Positions 35,171-43,470 of a DNA stretch of 64,000 nucleotides are shown here, piece after piece. The notes under the pieces are model-generated. The model searched no databases. It saw nothing but the letters and a program-made list of their open reading frames with translations, and was not told the DNA's origin. The stretch is taken from NCBI GenBank assembly GCA_035638075.1, contig DASRAU010000016.1, positions 106,805-170,804 of the forward strand. Reading direction: 5' to 3'. Position 1 is the stretch's first letter, and the number at the start of each line of letters is the position of its first letter. The DNA comes from DASRAU01 sp035638075 (GTDB taxonomy: Bacteria > Acidobacteriota > Polarisedimenticolia > Gp22-AA2). The translations under genes and the position numbers were made by a program.

Positions 35171-35932
35171 ATGATCCTGAAGATCCACGTGCCGCCGATC
35201 CACGCGCGATCACGCGCCGCCGCGCTTCCCTTCCTCGTCGTGGCGACGGCAACCGCCCTCCTCGCGGCCGGGGCTGCCAGCGTGCCGGCCGTGGCCGGGG
35301 ACGTGACCGGCCGGGTGATCTACGCCGGTGACCCTCCCGCCGCGAAGCCGATCGAGATCATCAAGGACCCCGAGGTGTGCGGAAAAACGCCCCACCTGGA
35401 CGACGCGCTCGTGGTCGGAGCCGACCGGGGCATCCTGAATGTCGTGGTGCGGGTCGCCGACCCGGGGGACGACGCGAAGCCGATGCCGGCGCCCGCCTCC
35501 TCCCCCGCGCTCGACCAGGACGGCTGCCGCTTCGTCCCGCGCATCGCCCTGGTGCCGGCGGGCACGCCGCTCGATTTCCTCAACAGCGACGGCATCCTGC
35601 ACAACATCCACACCTGGTCGAAGCTCAATCCGTCCTTCAACCGGGCCCAGCCGAAGCTGAAGAAGGTCATGACCGAGACCTTCGCCAGCCCGGAGCTGTT
35701 CCGCGTCACCTGCGACGTGCACCCGTGGATGACCGGCTGGGTCGTGGTCGCCGCGCACGCCTGGTACGCCGTCACCGGACCCGACGGCCGCTTCAGCCTC
35801 GCCGGCGTGCCGGCGGGAGCGCGCACGCTCGAGTTCTGGCACGAGCGGCTCGGGGTGCAGAAAAGGCAGGTGACCGTGCCGGCGAGCGGCGAGCTCAAGG
35901 TCGATCTGACGCTGCCGGCGACGGCGCCGTAG
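35171..35932 (+). CDS. Secreted cupredoxin-like protein with carboxypeptidase regulatory-like tail
   Basis: The 253-residue protein has a signal peptide (core FLVVATATALLAAGAA), a plastocyanin-like domain (about 45-195) and a C-terminal beta domain (GPDGRFSLAGVPAGARTLEF). The likely type 1 copper ligands are His in GILHNIHTW and Cys, His and Met in LFRVTCDVHPWMTG, a CxxHxxM arrangement. Related proteins are labelled methylamine-utilization MauL-like. A periplasmic electron carrier or copper-binding role is inferred, in keeping with the neighbouring cytochrome and oxidase-assembly genes. The 3' end overlaps the convergent cytochrome gene by 38 bp. Confidence 0.82.
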   Translation: MILKIHVPPIHARSRAAALPFLVVATATALLAAGAASVPAVAGDVTGRVIYAGDPPAAKPIEIIKDPEVCGKTPHLDDALVVGADRGILNVVVRVADPGDDAKPMPAPASSPALDQDGCRFVPRIALVPAGTPLDFLNSDGILHNIHTWSKLNPSFNRAQPKLKKVMTETFASPELFRVTCDVHPWMTGWVVVAAHAWYAVTGPDGRFSLAGVPAGARTLEFWHERLGVQKRQVTVPASGELKVDLTLPATAP

Positions 35933-37115
35933 TCCCCCGCTCCAGCCACGCCAGGACTGCCCGCGCGCCGTCCGGGTCGCGATCGACCACCGCCGCGAAC
36001 GACGGCATCGATGTGCCGACGCCGAAGCGCAGCGCCCGCTCGAAGGCGGCGGCCGATCCGCCGCCGCGCCGCGCGCAGGCGTGGCGCAGGTCGCTCGTCC
36101 GGACCACCGGCTCCCCGTCGCCGCGCGTGGCACTGTCGTCGAAGGCCTTCCCCTCTCCTGAGCTTCCATGACAGGCGGCGCAGCCCCACGCGGCGTACAG
36201 GGCGGCGCCGCGCGCGGGATCGCCGGCCGGCTCCGCCGCCGCGGCCGGCGGTGCGCCTGCGGGCCCGGGACGAAAGCGCAGGTCGGCGCCGCGGGTCGCC
36301 GGGGAGACATCGCGCACCGCGACCACGAGCGCCCACCGATCCTCCGGATCGAGGAACGCGAAGGAGGGCATGGCGGCGCCGGTTCCGGTGCCGAGCGTCA
36401 GCAGGCGGAAGAGGTCGGCGTCGTCCGCGGGCTCGCCCGCACCGGTCGTCTTGAAGCGGAACCGCCCGGCGGTCAGATCGCGCGGCGGCACGGCCAGGAG
36501 CGCCGCCGCGGGACCGCGCCCGTCCCCCGTCTCGCCGTGACACGGCACGCACCAGAGAGCGTAGAGCCGTCTCCCCTGCTCGCGCCGCGCCGCGACCGCC
36601 ACCGCGCCGGGCGCCGGGATCTCCGGCTCCGCCGCGCGGAACCCGGCATAGACATCGCGCCGCGCCCGTCCGAGTCCCTGCAGCCACGACACCAGGGCCC
36701 GGCCGTCGTCGTTCAGCTGCGGCGGCAGGCTGCCTCCCGGCGCGAACAGGTGCCGCGACGCGGGCATGCGGGTCCCGGGGACGAGCACATCGGGAGCATA
36801 GAGGTGCGCGGCGTGCCAGTCGTCGCTGCGCCGGTGTCCCTCGAGGCCGAGATCGGGTCCGACGCGGCTGTCGAGCGGTCCGGGAAGCCTCGGAGCCGGC
36901 GGCACAGCGCCGGTCGCGGCCGGAACGTCGAACAGCGTGTGACAGCGCCCGCACTGCTCTCGATCGAAGACCGCGCGGCCGCGCGCTTCGAGGGGCCCGG
37001 AGACGTCCTCGGTCTCCCGCGAGGGAGCGAGGGCGGGAGGCGCCGCGCCGCAACCGGCCAGGAAGAGCAGCGCCGCGGCCGGCAGGAGGCGGCCGGCGAG
37101 GGCGATACGGATCAG
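35895..37115 (-). CDS. Triheme c-type cytochrome lipoprotein, CTG start
   Basis: The 406-residue protein has three heme c motifs in successive domains: CGRCH (about residue 50), CVPCH (about 185) and CAACH (about 315), each with a downstream Met candidate such as GAAMPSF or GTSMPSF. The N-terminus LIRIALAGRLLPAAALLFLA ends in a lipobox with GC. No ATG, GTG or TTG precedes the lipobox in frame; CTG at 37115 overlaps the ctaB stop as CTGA, so CTG initiation is proposed. It probably feeds electrons at the outer face of the membrane. It is last in the ctaA-ctaB operon. Confidence 0.85.
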   Translation of the reverse strand: MIRIALAGRLLPAAALLFLAGCGAAPPALAPSRETEDVSGPLEARGRAVFDREQCGRCHTLFDVPAATGAVPPAPRLPGPLDSRVGPDLGLEGHRRSDDWHAAHLYAPDVLVPGTRMPASRHLFAPGGSLPPQLNDDGRALVSWLQGLGRARRDVYAGFRAAEPEIPAPGAVAVAARREQGRRLYALWCVPCHGETGDGRGPAAALLAVPPRDLTAGRFRFKTTGAGEPADDADLFRLLTLGTGTGAAMPSFAFLDPEDRWALVVAVRDVSPATRGADLRFRPGPAGAPPAAAAEPAGDPARGAALYAAWGCAACHGSSGEGKAFDDSATRGDGEPVVRTSDLRHACARRGGGSAAAFERALRFGVGTSMPSFAAVVDRDPDGARAVLAWLERGTTAPSPAASDRP

Positions 37116-38050
37116 CGCGGCAGGACCTGCCGGTCGAGGGCCATCAATCCGAGAAGAGCCGGCAGGTAGGCGACCGAGGCGAGCAGCAGCCGGCGCGCCG
37201 CCGGAAGCGATCCTGTGCGGGCCAGGGGCGCCGCGGCGGCCGCCTGCAGGACCCCGAGCGCGAGCGCCCCGCACAGGTAGACCACGCCGGCTCCGCCCCA
37301 GACCGTGGGCAGCAGCGTCACCGGCACGAGCGCCAGGGCATACAGGAGGGCGATCCGCCCCGCCGCCTCGTTGTCGCCGGCCACGACCGGAAGCATCAGG
37401 CAGCCGCCGCGATGGTAGTCGTCGCGGTAGAGGCACGCGATGGCGAGCGCGTGCGGCAGCTGCCAGACGAACAGGATGGCGAAGAGCGCCACCCCGACGG
37501 GGGTGATCCGTCCTTCGGCGGCGACCGAGCCGACGAGCGGCGGCAGCGCTCCCGGCAGCGAGCCCACGAGCGTGCACAAGGGGCTCCGGCTCTTCAAAGG
37601 CGTGTAGAGCATCACGTAGCTCAAGAGGATCAGCGCCACGAGGAGCGCGGCGAGACCGTTGACGAAGAGCGCCAGCGACACGATGCCGGCCGCCGCGAGG
37701 AGGCTCCCGAACAGGAGCGCCCGCTGCGGCTCCAGCCGTCCGCCGGGAAGCGGGCGGGCGCGCGTGCGCCGCATCCGGCCGTCCGAGTCGCGCTCGAGGT
37801 ACTGGTTCAGTGCGCTCGCCCCCGCCGCCGCGAGCGCCGTGCCGAGGAGGGTACGCAGGAGCAGTCCCGCGTCGAGCCCCTGCCCCGATCCCATGTAGAA
37901 GCCGGCGAGCGTCGTCACCAAGACCATCGTGGTGACGCGCGGCTTGGTCAGCTCGACGTAATCGAGAAGGCGCGGCCGGATCCCGGTCGTGACCTCGAGC
38001 GGGGCCGCCGGCGCGACCTCGGTGACGCCCGACTCGATGCCGGGACTCAT
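37112..38050 (-). CDS. ctaB: Protoheme IX farnesyltransferase (heme O synthase)
   Basis: The 312-residue UbiA-superfamily membrane protein has the CtaB signature: LLDYVELTKPRVTTMVLVTT, then ASALNQYLERDSDGRMRRTR with ARPLPGG, YTPLKSRSPLCTLVGSLPGA and the second Asp-rich loop YRDDYHRGG. It farnesylates protoheme to heme O, the step before CtaA. The ATG at 38050 overlaps the ctaA stop by 4 bp. The downstream cytochrome gene overlaps its stop as CTGA. Confidence 0.95.
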   Translation of the reverse strand: MSPGIESGVTEVAPAAPLEVTTGIRPRLLDYVELTKPRVTTMVLVTTLAGFYMGSGQGLDAGLLLRTLLGTALAAAGASALNQYLERDSDGRMRRTRARPLPGGRLEPQRALLFGSLLAAAGIVSLALFVNGLAALLVALILLSYVMLYTPLKSRSPLCTLVGSLPGALPPLVGSVAAEGRITPVGVALFAILFVWQLPHALAIACLYRDDYHRGGCLMLPVVAGDNEAAGRIALLYALALVPVTLLPTVWGGAGVVYLCGALALGVLQAAAAAPLARTGSLPAARRLLLASVAYLPALLGLMALDRQVLPR

Positions 38051-39039
38051 GCGGTGGCCTGCGACGCCGTGCCGTGCGCCACGCCGGCCGGGACGGCGGC
38101 GGCGCGGAAGCGGTAGGCGAAGAGGGTCACGGTCAGGAGCGACGCGAGCAGCAAAGCACCGGTCACCACGTGCAGCGTCGCGGGGACGACCGCGAGCTTC
38201 GTGAGCACGGTGGCGCCGCCGAGCAGGATCTGCAGCAGGACGAACGTCACCGCCAGGCGGGCCGGCACGGCGATCTCCGGATGGCTCCGGAGCGGCGCGC
38301 AGCGGAACGCGAGCGCGAAGACGAGCGCCGCCACGACGAGCGCCATCACCCGGTGGGCGAAGTGCACCGCGATCTCGAACGACAGGAGCGGCGGCACCAC
38401 GCGCCCGAACGCCAGCGGGACGTCCGGGATGGCGAGACCGGCGCCGGTGTGGCGCATCAGGGCTCCGAGGATCACCTGCGCGAAGGTCGCCCCGGCGGCG
38501 ACCGCGCCCAGGATCGCGAGCGAGCGCGGGACCGGCGACGTGTCTCCTTCGACGCCGCTGAAGCGGCGCGACGTCACCACGGCGAGCGAGACCACGACGC
38601 AGAAGACGATCTGGGCCAGGCACGCGTGGGTCACCGAGACGATCGTCGGCAGCTTCAGGAGGACCGTGATCCCTCCCAGGATCCCCTGGGTGACGACGAG
38701 CGCGAGCGCGGTGAACGCCAGGTTGCGCACCGGGCGGCGCGGCTCGCGCCGACCGAACCAGATCGCCAGGCCGACGATCAACATCCCGACGAGCGAGGCG
38801 ACCATCCGGTGTCCGTGCTCGAACAGCACGCCCCCCTGCATCTTCGGAAAGACCTGGCCGAACGACAGCGGCCAGTCGGGCACCGCCAGCCCGGACCCGG
38901 TGCTCGTCACCAGGCCCCCGGCGACGAGGAGGAGCACGGTCGCGCCGACGACGGCCAGGGCATAGCGGTGACGCCAGGGATCGTATGGGGTGGTTGCGCG
39001 CACTCGGGATTCCGCTGCCGGCGGCCGCGCCGGCTCCAT
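38047..39039 (-). CDS. ctaA: Heme A synthase (COX15/CtaA family)
   Basis: The 330-residue protein has eight predicted helices in two four-helix repeats. The four expected heme-binding His sites appear in LFEHGHRMVAS, SVTHACLAQIV, VHFAHRVMAL and TLHVVTGALLL; GSGLAVPDWPLSFGQVFP and GAGLAIPDVPLAFGRVVP mark the repeat. It oxidises the heme O methyl group to the formyl of heme A. The promoter TTGACG-17-TATAAA lies just upstream, giving a leader of only a few bases before ATG 39039. Confidence 0.94.
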   Translation of the reverse strand: MEPARPPAAESRVRATTPYDPWRHRYALAVVGATVLLLVAGGLVTSTGSGLAVPDWPLSFGQVFPKMQGGVLFEHGHRMVASLVGMLIVGLAIWFGRREPRRPVRNLAFTALALVVTQGILGGITVLLKLPTIVSVTHACLAQIVFCVVVSLAVVTSRRFSGVEGDTSPVPRSLAILGAVAAGATFAQVILGALMRHTGAGLAIPDVPLAFGRVVPPLLSFEIAVHFAHRVMALVVAALVFALAFRCAPLRSHPEIAVPARLAVTFVLLQILLGGATVLTKLAVVPATLHVVTGALLLASLLTVTLFAYRFRAAAVPAGVAHGTASQATA

Positions 39040-39051
39040 GGAGAAGTCATC

Positions 39052-39080
39052 TTTATACGCGACCGCGCCCGACCCGTCAA
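39052..39080 (-). promoter_or_regulatory. Promoter of ctaA-ctaB-cytochrome operon
   Basis: On the minus strand TTGACG (39080-39075) and TATAAA (39057-39052) have an optimal 17-nt spacer. The box ends 12 nt before the ctaA ATG. Confidence 0.7.
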
Positions 39081-39129
39081 CGCCGGCGCGTGGGGAGGAC
39101 TGGGACAGGCTCCTGCCCCCGCCATCGCC

Positions 39130-39135
39130 TATGAT
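39130..39135 (+). promoter_or_regulatory. TATGAT box of ABC ATPase gene (leaderless type)
   Basis: TATGAT ends 9 nt before the ATG at 39145, too close for a Shine-Dalgarno leader. It is divergent from the ctaA promoter, about 75 bp away. Confidence 0.45.
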
Positions 39136-39144
39136 GGCCGCTCC

Positions 39145-40134
39145 ATGACCGACGGGCGCGACCAGCCGGCCCTCCTCACGGAGGGACTGGGGTTCGACTA
39201 CGGACGGGAGCGGGCGCTCGACGGCGTCGATCTCGCCGTGCGGCCCGGCGAGCTGTTCGCCATCCTCGGTCCGAACGGCGGCGGCAAGACCACCCTGTTC
39301 CGCATCCTCGCCACGCTCCTGAGGCCTCGGCGCGGACGGGCCTCGATGTTCGGGCACGACGTCGCCCGGGATCCCGCGGCGGCGCGCCGCCTCCTCGGCG
39401 TCCTGTTCCAGGCGCCGGCGATCGATCGGCTGTTGACCGTGCGCGAGAATCTCGACCTGCAGGGCGCTCTCTACGGCCTGCGCGGGCGCGGGCTCGCCGC
39501 CGGGAGGGACGCGCTCCTCCTGCGCTTCGGGCTCGAGGCGAAAGCGACCGCCCGCGCCGGAACCTTGTCGGGCGGCCTGCAGCGCCGGCTGGAGATCGCC
39601 AAGGCGCTTTTGCACCGGCCGCGCCTGCTCCTGCTCGACGAGCCCTCGACCGGCCTCGATCCGCGGGCGCGGGCGGCGCTGTGGAGCGCGCTCGACGACC
39701 TGGCGCGGGCCTCCGGGACCACGGTCGTCTTCACGACGCACCTGCTCGAGGAGGCGGATCGGGCGCACCGCGTGGCGATCCTCGACCGGGGCCGCATCGT
39801 CGCGATCGGGGAGCCGGAAGGCCTCAAGGCGGAGATCGGCCGGCAGGTTCTCGCCATCGCCCCGGAGCCGCGCGCGCAGGACGAAGAAGAGCTGCGCCGC
39901 GAGATCGAACGCCTCGCCGGGGTCGCGGCCCGTCTCGTCGAGGGGCGCATCCTCGTCGAGGCCGAGGACAGCGCCGCCCTCGTGCCGCTCCTGTCGCGGG
40001 CGCTCGGGGGACGCATCGCCGCGATGACGGTCGCCCGTCCCACGCTCTTCGACGTCTTCCTGCGCCGTACCGGCCGCGGCTTCGAGCCGGACGAGGGCAC
40101 GGCGCTCGGGCGCGATCGCGGGGACGCGGCGTGA
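39145..40134 (+). CDS. ABC transporter ATP-binding protein
   Basis: The 329-residue ATPase has Walker A ILGPNGGGKTTLF, signature LSGGLQRRLEIAKAL, Walker B RLLLLDEPSTGLD and the H-loop in VFTTHLLEEADRAH. A C-terminal extension of about 90 residues follows, as in drug/copper exporters of the CcmA/NosF/DrrA class. It is coupled by a GTGA overlap to an ABC-2 permease. The divergent neighbours ctaA/ctaB and the downstream DUF420 gene suggest a role in cytochrome oxidase biogenesis, perhaps metal or heme handling; that is an inference. Confidence 0.93.
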   Translation: MTDGRDQPALLTEGLGFDYGRERALDGVDLAVRPGELFAILGPNGGGKTTLFRILATLLRPRRGRASMFGHDVARDPAAARRLLGVLFQAPAIDRLLTVRENLDLQGALYGLRGRGLAAGRDALLLRFGLEAKATARAGTLSGGLQRRLEIAKALLHRPRLLLLDEPSTGLDPRARAALWSALDDLARASGTTVVFTTHLLEEADRAHRVAILDRGRIVAIGEPEGLKAEIGRQVLAIAPEPRAQDEEELRREIERLAGVAARLVEGRILVEAEDSAALVPLLSRALGGRIAAMTVARPTLFDVFLRRTGRGFEPDEGTALGRDRGDAA

Positions 40135-40898
40135 CCGCGGCGGCGGGCGCGACGCTGGCGCTGGCGCGCCGTGAGACCCGGCGCTTCTTCCGGGAGAGGA
40201 CGCGGGTGCTCGGGGCGCTCCTGCAGCCCCTGCTCTTCTGGGCCTTCTTCGCGGCGGGTCTGCAGCCGTCCTTCCGGCTGGCGGGGGGCGGCGACTACGG
40301 GGCGTACCTCCTGCCCGGCATCACCATCCTCGTCCTCCTGTTCACCGCGATCTTCTCCACCATCTCCGTCATCGAGGACCGCCGCGAAGGGTTCCTGCAG
40401 GGGGTGCTGGTGGCCCCGCTGCCGCGCTCGGCCGTGGTGGCCGGGAAGATCCTCGGCGGGACGGTGCTGGCCACGGCGCAGGCGGCGTTCATCCTCGTGC
40501 TCGCGCCGATCGCGGGCGTGCGCCCGGGACCTCTGGCGATCGCGGCGGCGATCGCCTTCTGCTTCGTCCTCGGGTTCGGGCTGACCTCGCTGTCGCTCGC
40601 CATCGCCTGGCCGATGCGATCGACGCAGGGCTTCCACGCCATCATGACGGTGTTCCTGATGCCGCTGTGGCTGCTGTCGGGCGCGTTCTTCCCGGCGGAC
40701 GGGGTGCCGCCGTGGCTGGGATTCCTGATGCGCCTCGATCCCTTGACCTACGGCGTGACCGCCCTGCGCCGGTTGATCGGCGCGCCCGCGACCGGGAGCA
40801 TGGCATCGGCTCTCGCGATCACCCTGCTGTTCGTCGCCGCGTCGTTCGCGTTCGCCATCGCCGTGACGCACCGCCGGGACGGGGCGCACGCCGGCTGA
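40131..40898 (+). CDS. ABC-2 type transporter permease
   Basis: The 255-residue protein has six helices and the ABC-2 pattern: LARRETRRFFRERTRVLGAL at the start, TAIFSTISVIEDRREGFLQG with VLVAPLPRSAVVAGK in the coupling region, and PLWLLSGAFFPADGVPPWLG followed by DPLTYGVTALRRLI near the end. It pairs with the ATPase encoded just upstream. The GTG start overlaps the ATPase stop by 4 bp. The transported substrate is unknown. Confidence 0.92.
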   Translation: MTAAAGATLALARRETRRFFRERTRVLGALLQPLLFWAFFAAGLQPSFRLAGGGDYGAYLLPGITILVLLFTAIFSTISVIEDRREGFLQGVLVAPLPRSAVVAGKILGGTVLATAQAAFILVLAPIAGVRPGPLAIAAAIAFCFVLGFGLTSLSLAIAWPMRSTQGFHAIMTVFLMPLWLLSGAFFPADGVPPWLGFLMRLDPLTYGVTALRRLIGAPATGSMASALAITLLFVAASFAFAIAVTHRRDGAHAG

Positions 40899-40902
40899 GC
40901 CA

Positions 40903-41325
40903 ATGGCCCTGTCTCTCCCGGCCTTCAACGCGCTGATGAACACCGCCTCGGCGATCTGCGTCCTCGCCGGCTGGGGACTCATCCGCCGCGGCCGCCGCGA
41001 CGCGCACCGCACCGCGATGCTCCTGGCTCTTTTCGCGTCGGCGCTGTTCCTCGCCGGCTACCTGACCTACCATGCGCGCGTCCACTCGGTTCCGTTCCAG
41101 GGCCAGGGGCCGGTGCGCGTGCTCTATTTCGCCATCCTGATCCCGCACACCCTGGGCGCCATGGCGGCTCTCCCGATGGTGCTCGTCACCGCGGCCCACG
41201 CGGCGCGCGGCCGGTACGAGGCGCACCGGCGCCTGGCGCGCATCACCCTGCCGTTGTGGCTGTTCGTGTCGGTGACCGGAGTCGTCGTGTACCTGATGCT
41301 CTACCACGGCCCGGGACGCCCCTAG
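40903..41325 (+). CDS. DUF420 membrane protein (CtaM-like)
   Basis: The 140-residue protein has four helices and the DUF420 pattern: LPAFNALMNTASAICVLAGW, RRDAHRTAMLLALFASALFL, GYLTYHARVHSVPFQGQGPV and LPLWLFVSVTGVVVYLMLYH. Several His residues sit at helix ends. In Firmicutes the DUF420 protein CtaM is needed for heme A-type oxidase function, which fits the ctaA/ctaB neighbourhood. It starts 4 nt after the permease stop and overlaps convergent recG by 4 bp. Confidence 0.88.
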   Translation: MALSLPAFNALMNTASAICVLAGWGLIRRGRRDAHRTAMLLALFASALFLAGYLTYHARVHSVPFQGQGPVRVLYFAILIPHTLGAMAALPMVLVTAAHAARGRYEAHRRLARITLPLWLFVSVTGVVVYLMLYHGPGRP

Positions 41326-43457
41326 CCGACCTGGATCATCCCGAGACGCGAGCCCCAGCGCCGCTCCAGGTGGGCCGTCAGGACGGCGGGAGCGCGCCCC
41401 GCCCGCGTGTCGGCGACGACAGCGTGCGCCGCTTCGCGCGCGTCCTCGAGGATCTCCCGATCGCGCACGAGATCGCCCAGCCTCAGGTCGGGAATCCCCG
41501 ACTGCCTCGTGCCGAGGAACTGGCCCGGGCCGCGCAGCTCCAGATCGCGGCGGGCGACCTCGAAGCCGTCGGAGGTGTCCACCATCACCTGCAGGCGGCG
41601 GCGCGCGTCGTCGGTCGCCTGCTCCCCGGCCACGAGGATGCAGTACGACTCGTGGCCGCCGCGCCCGACGCGGCCCCGCAGCTGGTGGAGCTGCGACAGC
41701 CCGAAGCGATCCGCCTGCTCGATCACCATGACGCTGGCGTTGGGCACGTCGATCCCCACCTCGATCACCGTCGTCGCCACGAGCACCGGCAGCCGGCCCG
41801 CCGCGAACTCGCCCATGACCTCGTCCCTTTCGCCGGCCGGCAGGCGGCCGTGCAGGAGCCCGACCGGCCGCCCCGGGAAGACCTCCTTCTGCAGGCGATC
41901 GCGCAGCGACGCGGCGGCCTGCAGGTCGCCCCGCTCGCTCTCCTCGATCACCGGCACCACGACGAACACCTGGCGCCCCTCGGCCACCTGGCGGCGCAGG
42001 AAGTCGTGCACGCGCGGCCGGCCGGTTGCCTCGCGCACCACCGTCGCCACCGGACGCCGACCCGGCGGCAGCGCGTCGATCACCGAGACATCGAGGTCGC
42101 CGTAGAGCGTCAGTGCCAGCGACCGCGGGATCGGCGTGGCGGTCATCACCAGCACGTCGGGGTGATCCCCCTTGCCGCGCAGCCGCGCGCGCTGCGCCAC
42201 CCCGAAGCGGTGCTGCTCGTCGATGACCACCAGCCGCAGCGCCTGGAAGCGGACCTCCTCCTCGGCGAGGGCGTGGGTGCCGACCACCAGCTTCAGGGCG
42301 CCGCTCGCGAGCCCCGCGAGCACCTGCCGGCGCGCCGGCCCGGTCACCGAAGCGGTCAGGAGGCCCACCGGCTGTCCGCGGCCCTGCAGGAGGCGCGTGA
42401 ACAGGCGGTGGTGCTGCTCGGCGAGGATCTCGGTCGGGGCCATGAACGCCGCCTGCAATCCGTTCTCCGCGACGAGGAGCGCGGCGAGGAGCGCCACCAT
42501 CGTCTTGCCGCAGCCGACGTCCCCCTGCAGGAGCCGGTTCATCGGCCGCGGCGACAGGAGATCGGCGGCGATCTCCGCCAGCACCCGGCGCTGCGCCGCG
42601 GTCAGACGGAACGGCAGGACGGAGCGCAGCCGCCCGCGCAGCGGGTCGTCCACCTGGAGGGCCTGCCCCGCCCCGCGCCCGCCGGCATCGGAGGCGGCGC
42701 GCTGCAGCGCGAAGCCGAGCTGCAGGAAGAAGAACTCCTCGAAGATGAGCCGTCTCTGCGCCGGGGTCGAGCGCGTCTCGAGCAGAAGCGCGTCGGTGCC
42801 GGCGTCCGGGAAGTGCACGGCGCGCAGCGCCTCGCCGCGCGGCGGCAGGCCGCGGCGCTCCGCCACCCCCGGCGGCAGCGGCTCGGGCAGGACCTCCGGC
42901 AGCTCGCGCAGCAGGCGATGCACGAGGGTGCGGACGGCCCGGGGCGACAGCCCCGGCAGGCGCGGGTGGATGGGCACCACCCGCCCCATGTGGATCCCTT
43001 CCGGTTCTCCGTCCCTGCCGTCCTTGCCGTCCTTTTCCGGGATCTCGATCTGCGGCGACTCGAGGGCGAGCCCGCGCCGCCCCGCCCGCGACGGCTTCAC
43101 CTCGCCGTACAGGATGACCTCGCGGCCGCGGACGAGGTGATTGCGCAGCCACGGCTGGTTGAAGAAGACCACCCGGATGGTCCCCGATCCGTCCTCCACC
43201 AGCGCCTCGAACAGGCTGAAGCCGCGCACGCGCGTGCGCCGCAGCGCCGCGCTGCGGATCTGCCCGCGCACGGTGCCGCGCACCCCCGGAGCGAGGGAGG
43301 CGATCGGCAGGAACGCCGTGCGGTCCTCGTAGCGGAACGGCAGGTGCAGCAGCAGGTCCTCGACCGTGGCGATCCCGGCTTCCTGGAGGGCCTTCGCGCG
43401 CTGCGGACCGAGACCCCGGACCGTCTCGAGCGGCGCGTCGATCGTCAGCGTTGGCAC
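41322..43457 (-). CDS. recG: ATP-dependent DNA helicase RecG
   Basis: The 711-residue protein has the N-terminal wedge/OB domain (about 60-170; VRGFSLFEALVEDGSGTIRV), then helicase motifs: Walker A in LLQGDVGCGKTMVALLAALL, TGPARRQVLAGLASG, the DEQH box in RLVVIDEQHRFGVAQR, MTATPIPRSLALTLYGDLDV and motif VI in LHQLRGRVGRGGHESYCILV. It remodels stalled replication forks and branched recombination intermediates. The length is close to the family norm. The helix-hairpin-helix-like start (VRGLGPQRAKALQEAGIAT) is also typical. Confidence 0.97.
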   Translation of the reverse strand: MPTLTIDAPLETVRGLGPQRAKALQEAGIATVEDLLLHLPFRYEDRTAFLPIASLAPGVRGTVRGQIRSAALRRTRVRGFSLFEALVEDGSGTIRVVFFNQPWLRNHLVRGREVILYGEVKPSRAGRRGLALESPQIEIPEKDGKDGRDGEPEGIHMGRVVPIHPRLPGLSPRAVRTLVHRLLRELPEVLPEPLPPGVAERRGLPPRGEALRAVHFPDAGTDALLLETRSTPAQRRLIFEEFFFLQLGFALQRAASDAGGRGAGQALQVDDPLRGRLRSVLPFRLTAAQRRVLAEIAADLLSPRPMNRLLQGDVGCGKTMVALLAALLVAENGLQAAFMAPTEILAEQHHRLFTRLLQGRGQPVGLLTASVTGPARRQVLAGLASGALKLVVGTHALAEEEVRFQALRLVVIDEQHRFGVAQRARLRGKGDHPDVLVMTATPIPRSLALTLYGDLDVSVIDALPPGRRPVATVVREATGRPRVHDFLRRQVAEGRQVFVVVPVIEESERGDLQAAASLRDRLQKEVFPGRPVGLLHGRLPAGERDEVMGEFAAGRLPVLVATTVIEVGIDVPNASVMVIEQADRFGLSQLHQLRGRVGRGGHESYCILVAGEQATDDARRRLQVMVDTSDGFEVARRDLELRGPGQFLGTRQSGIPDLRLGDLVRDREILEDAREAAHAVVADTRAGRAPAVLTAHLERRWGSRLGMIQVG

Positions 43458-43470
43458 GGGCGCCGGGGAA

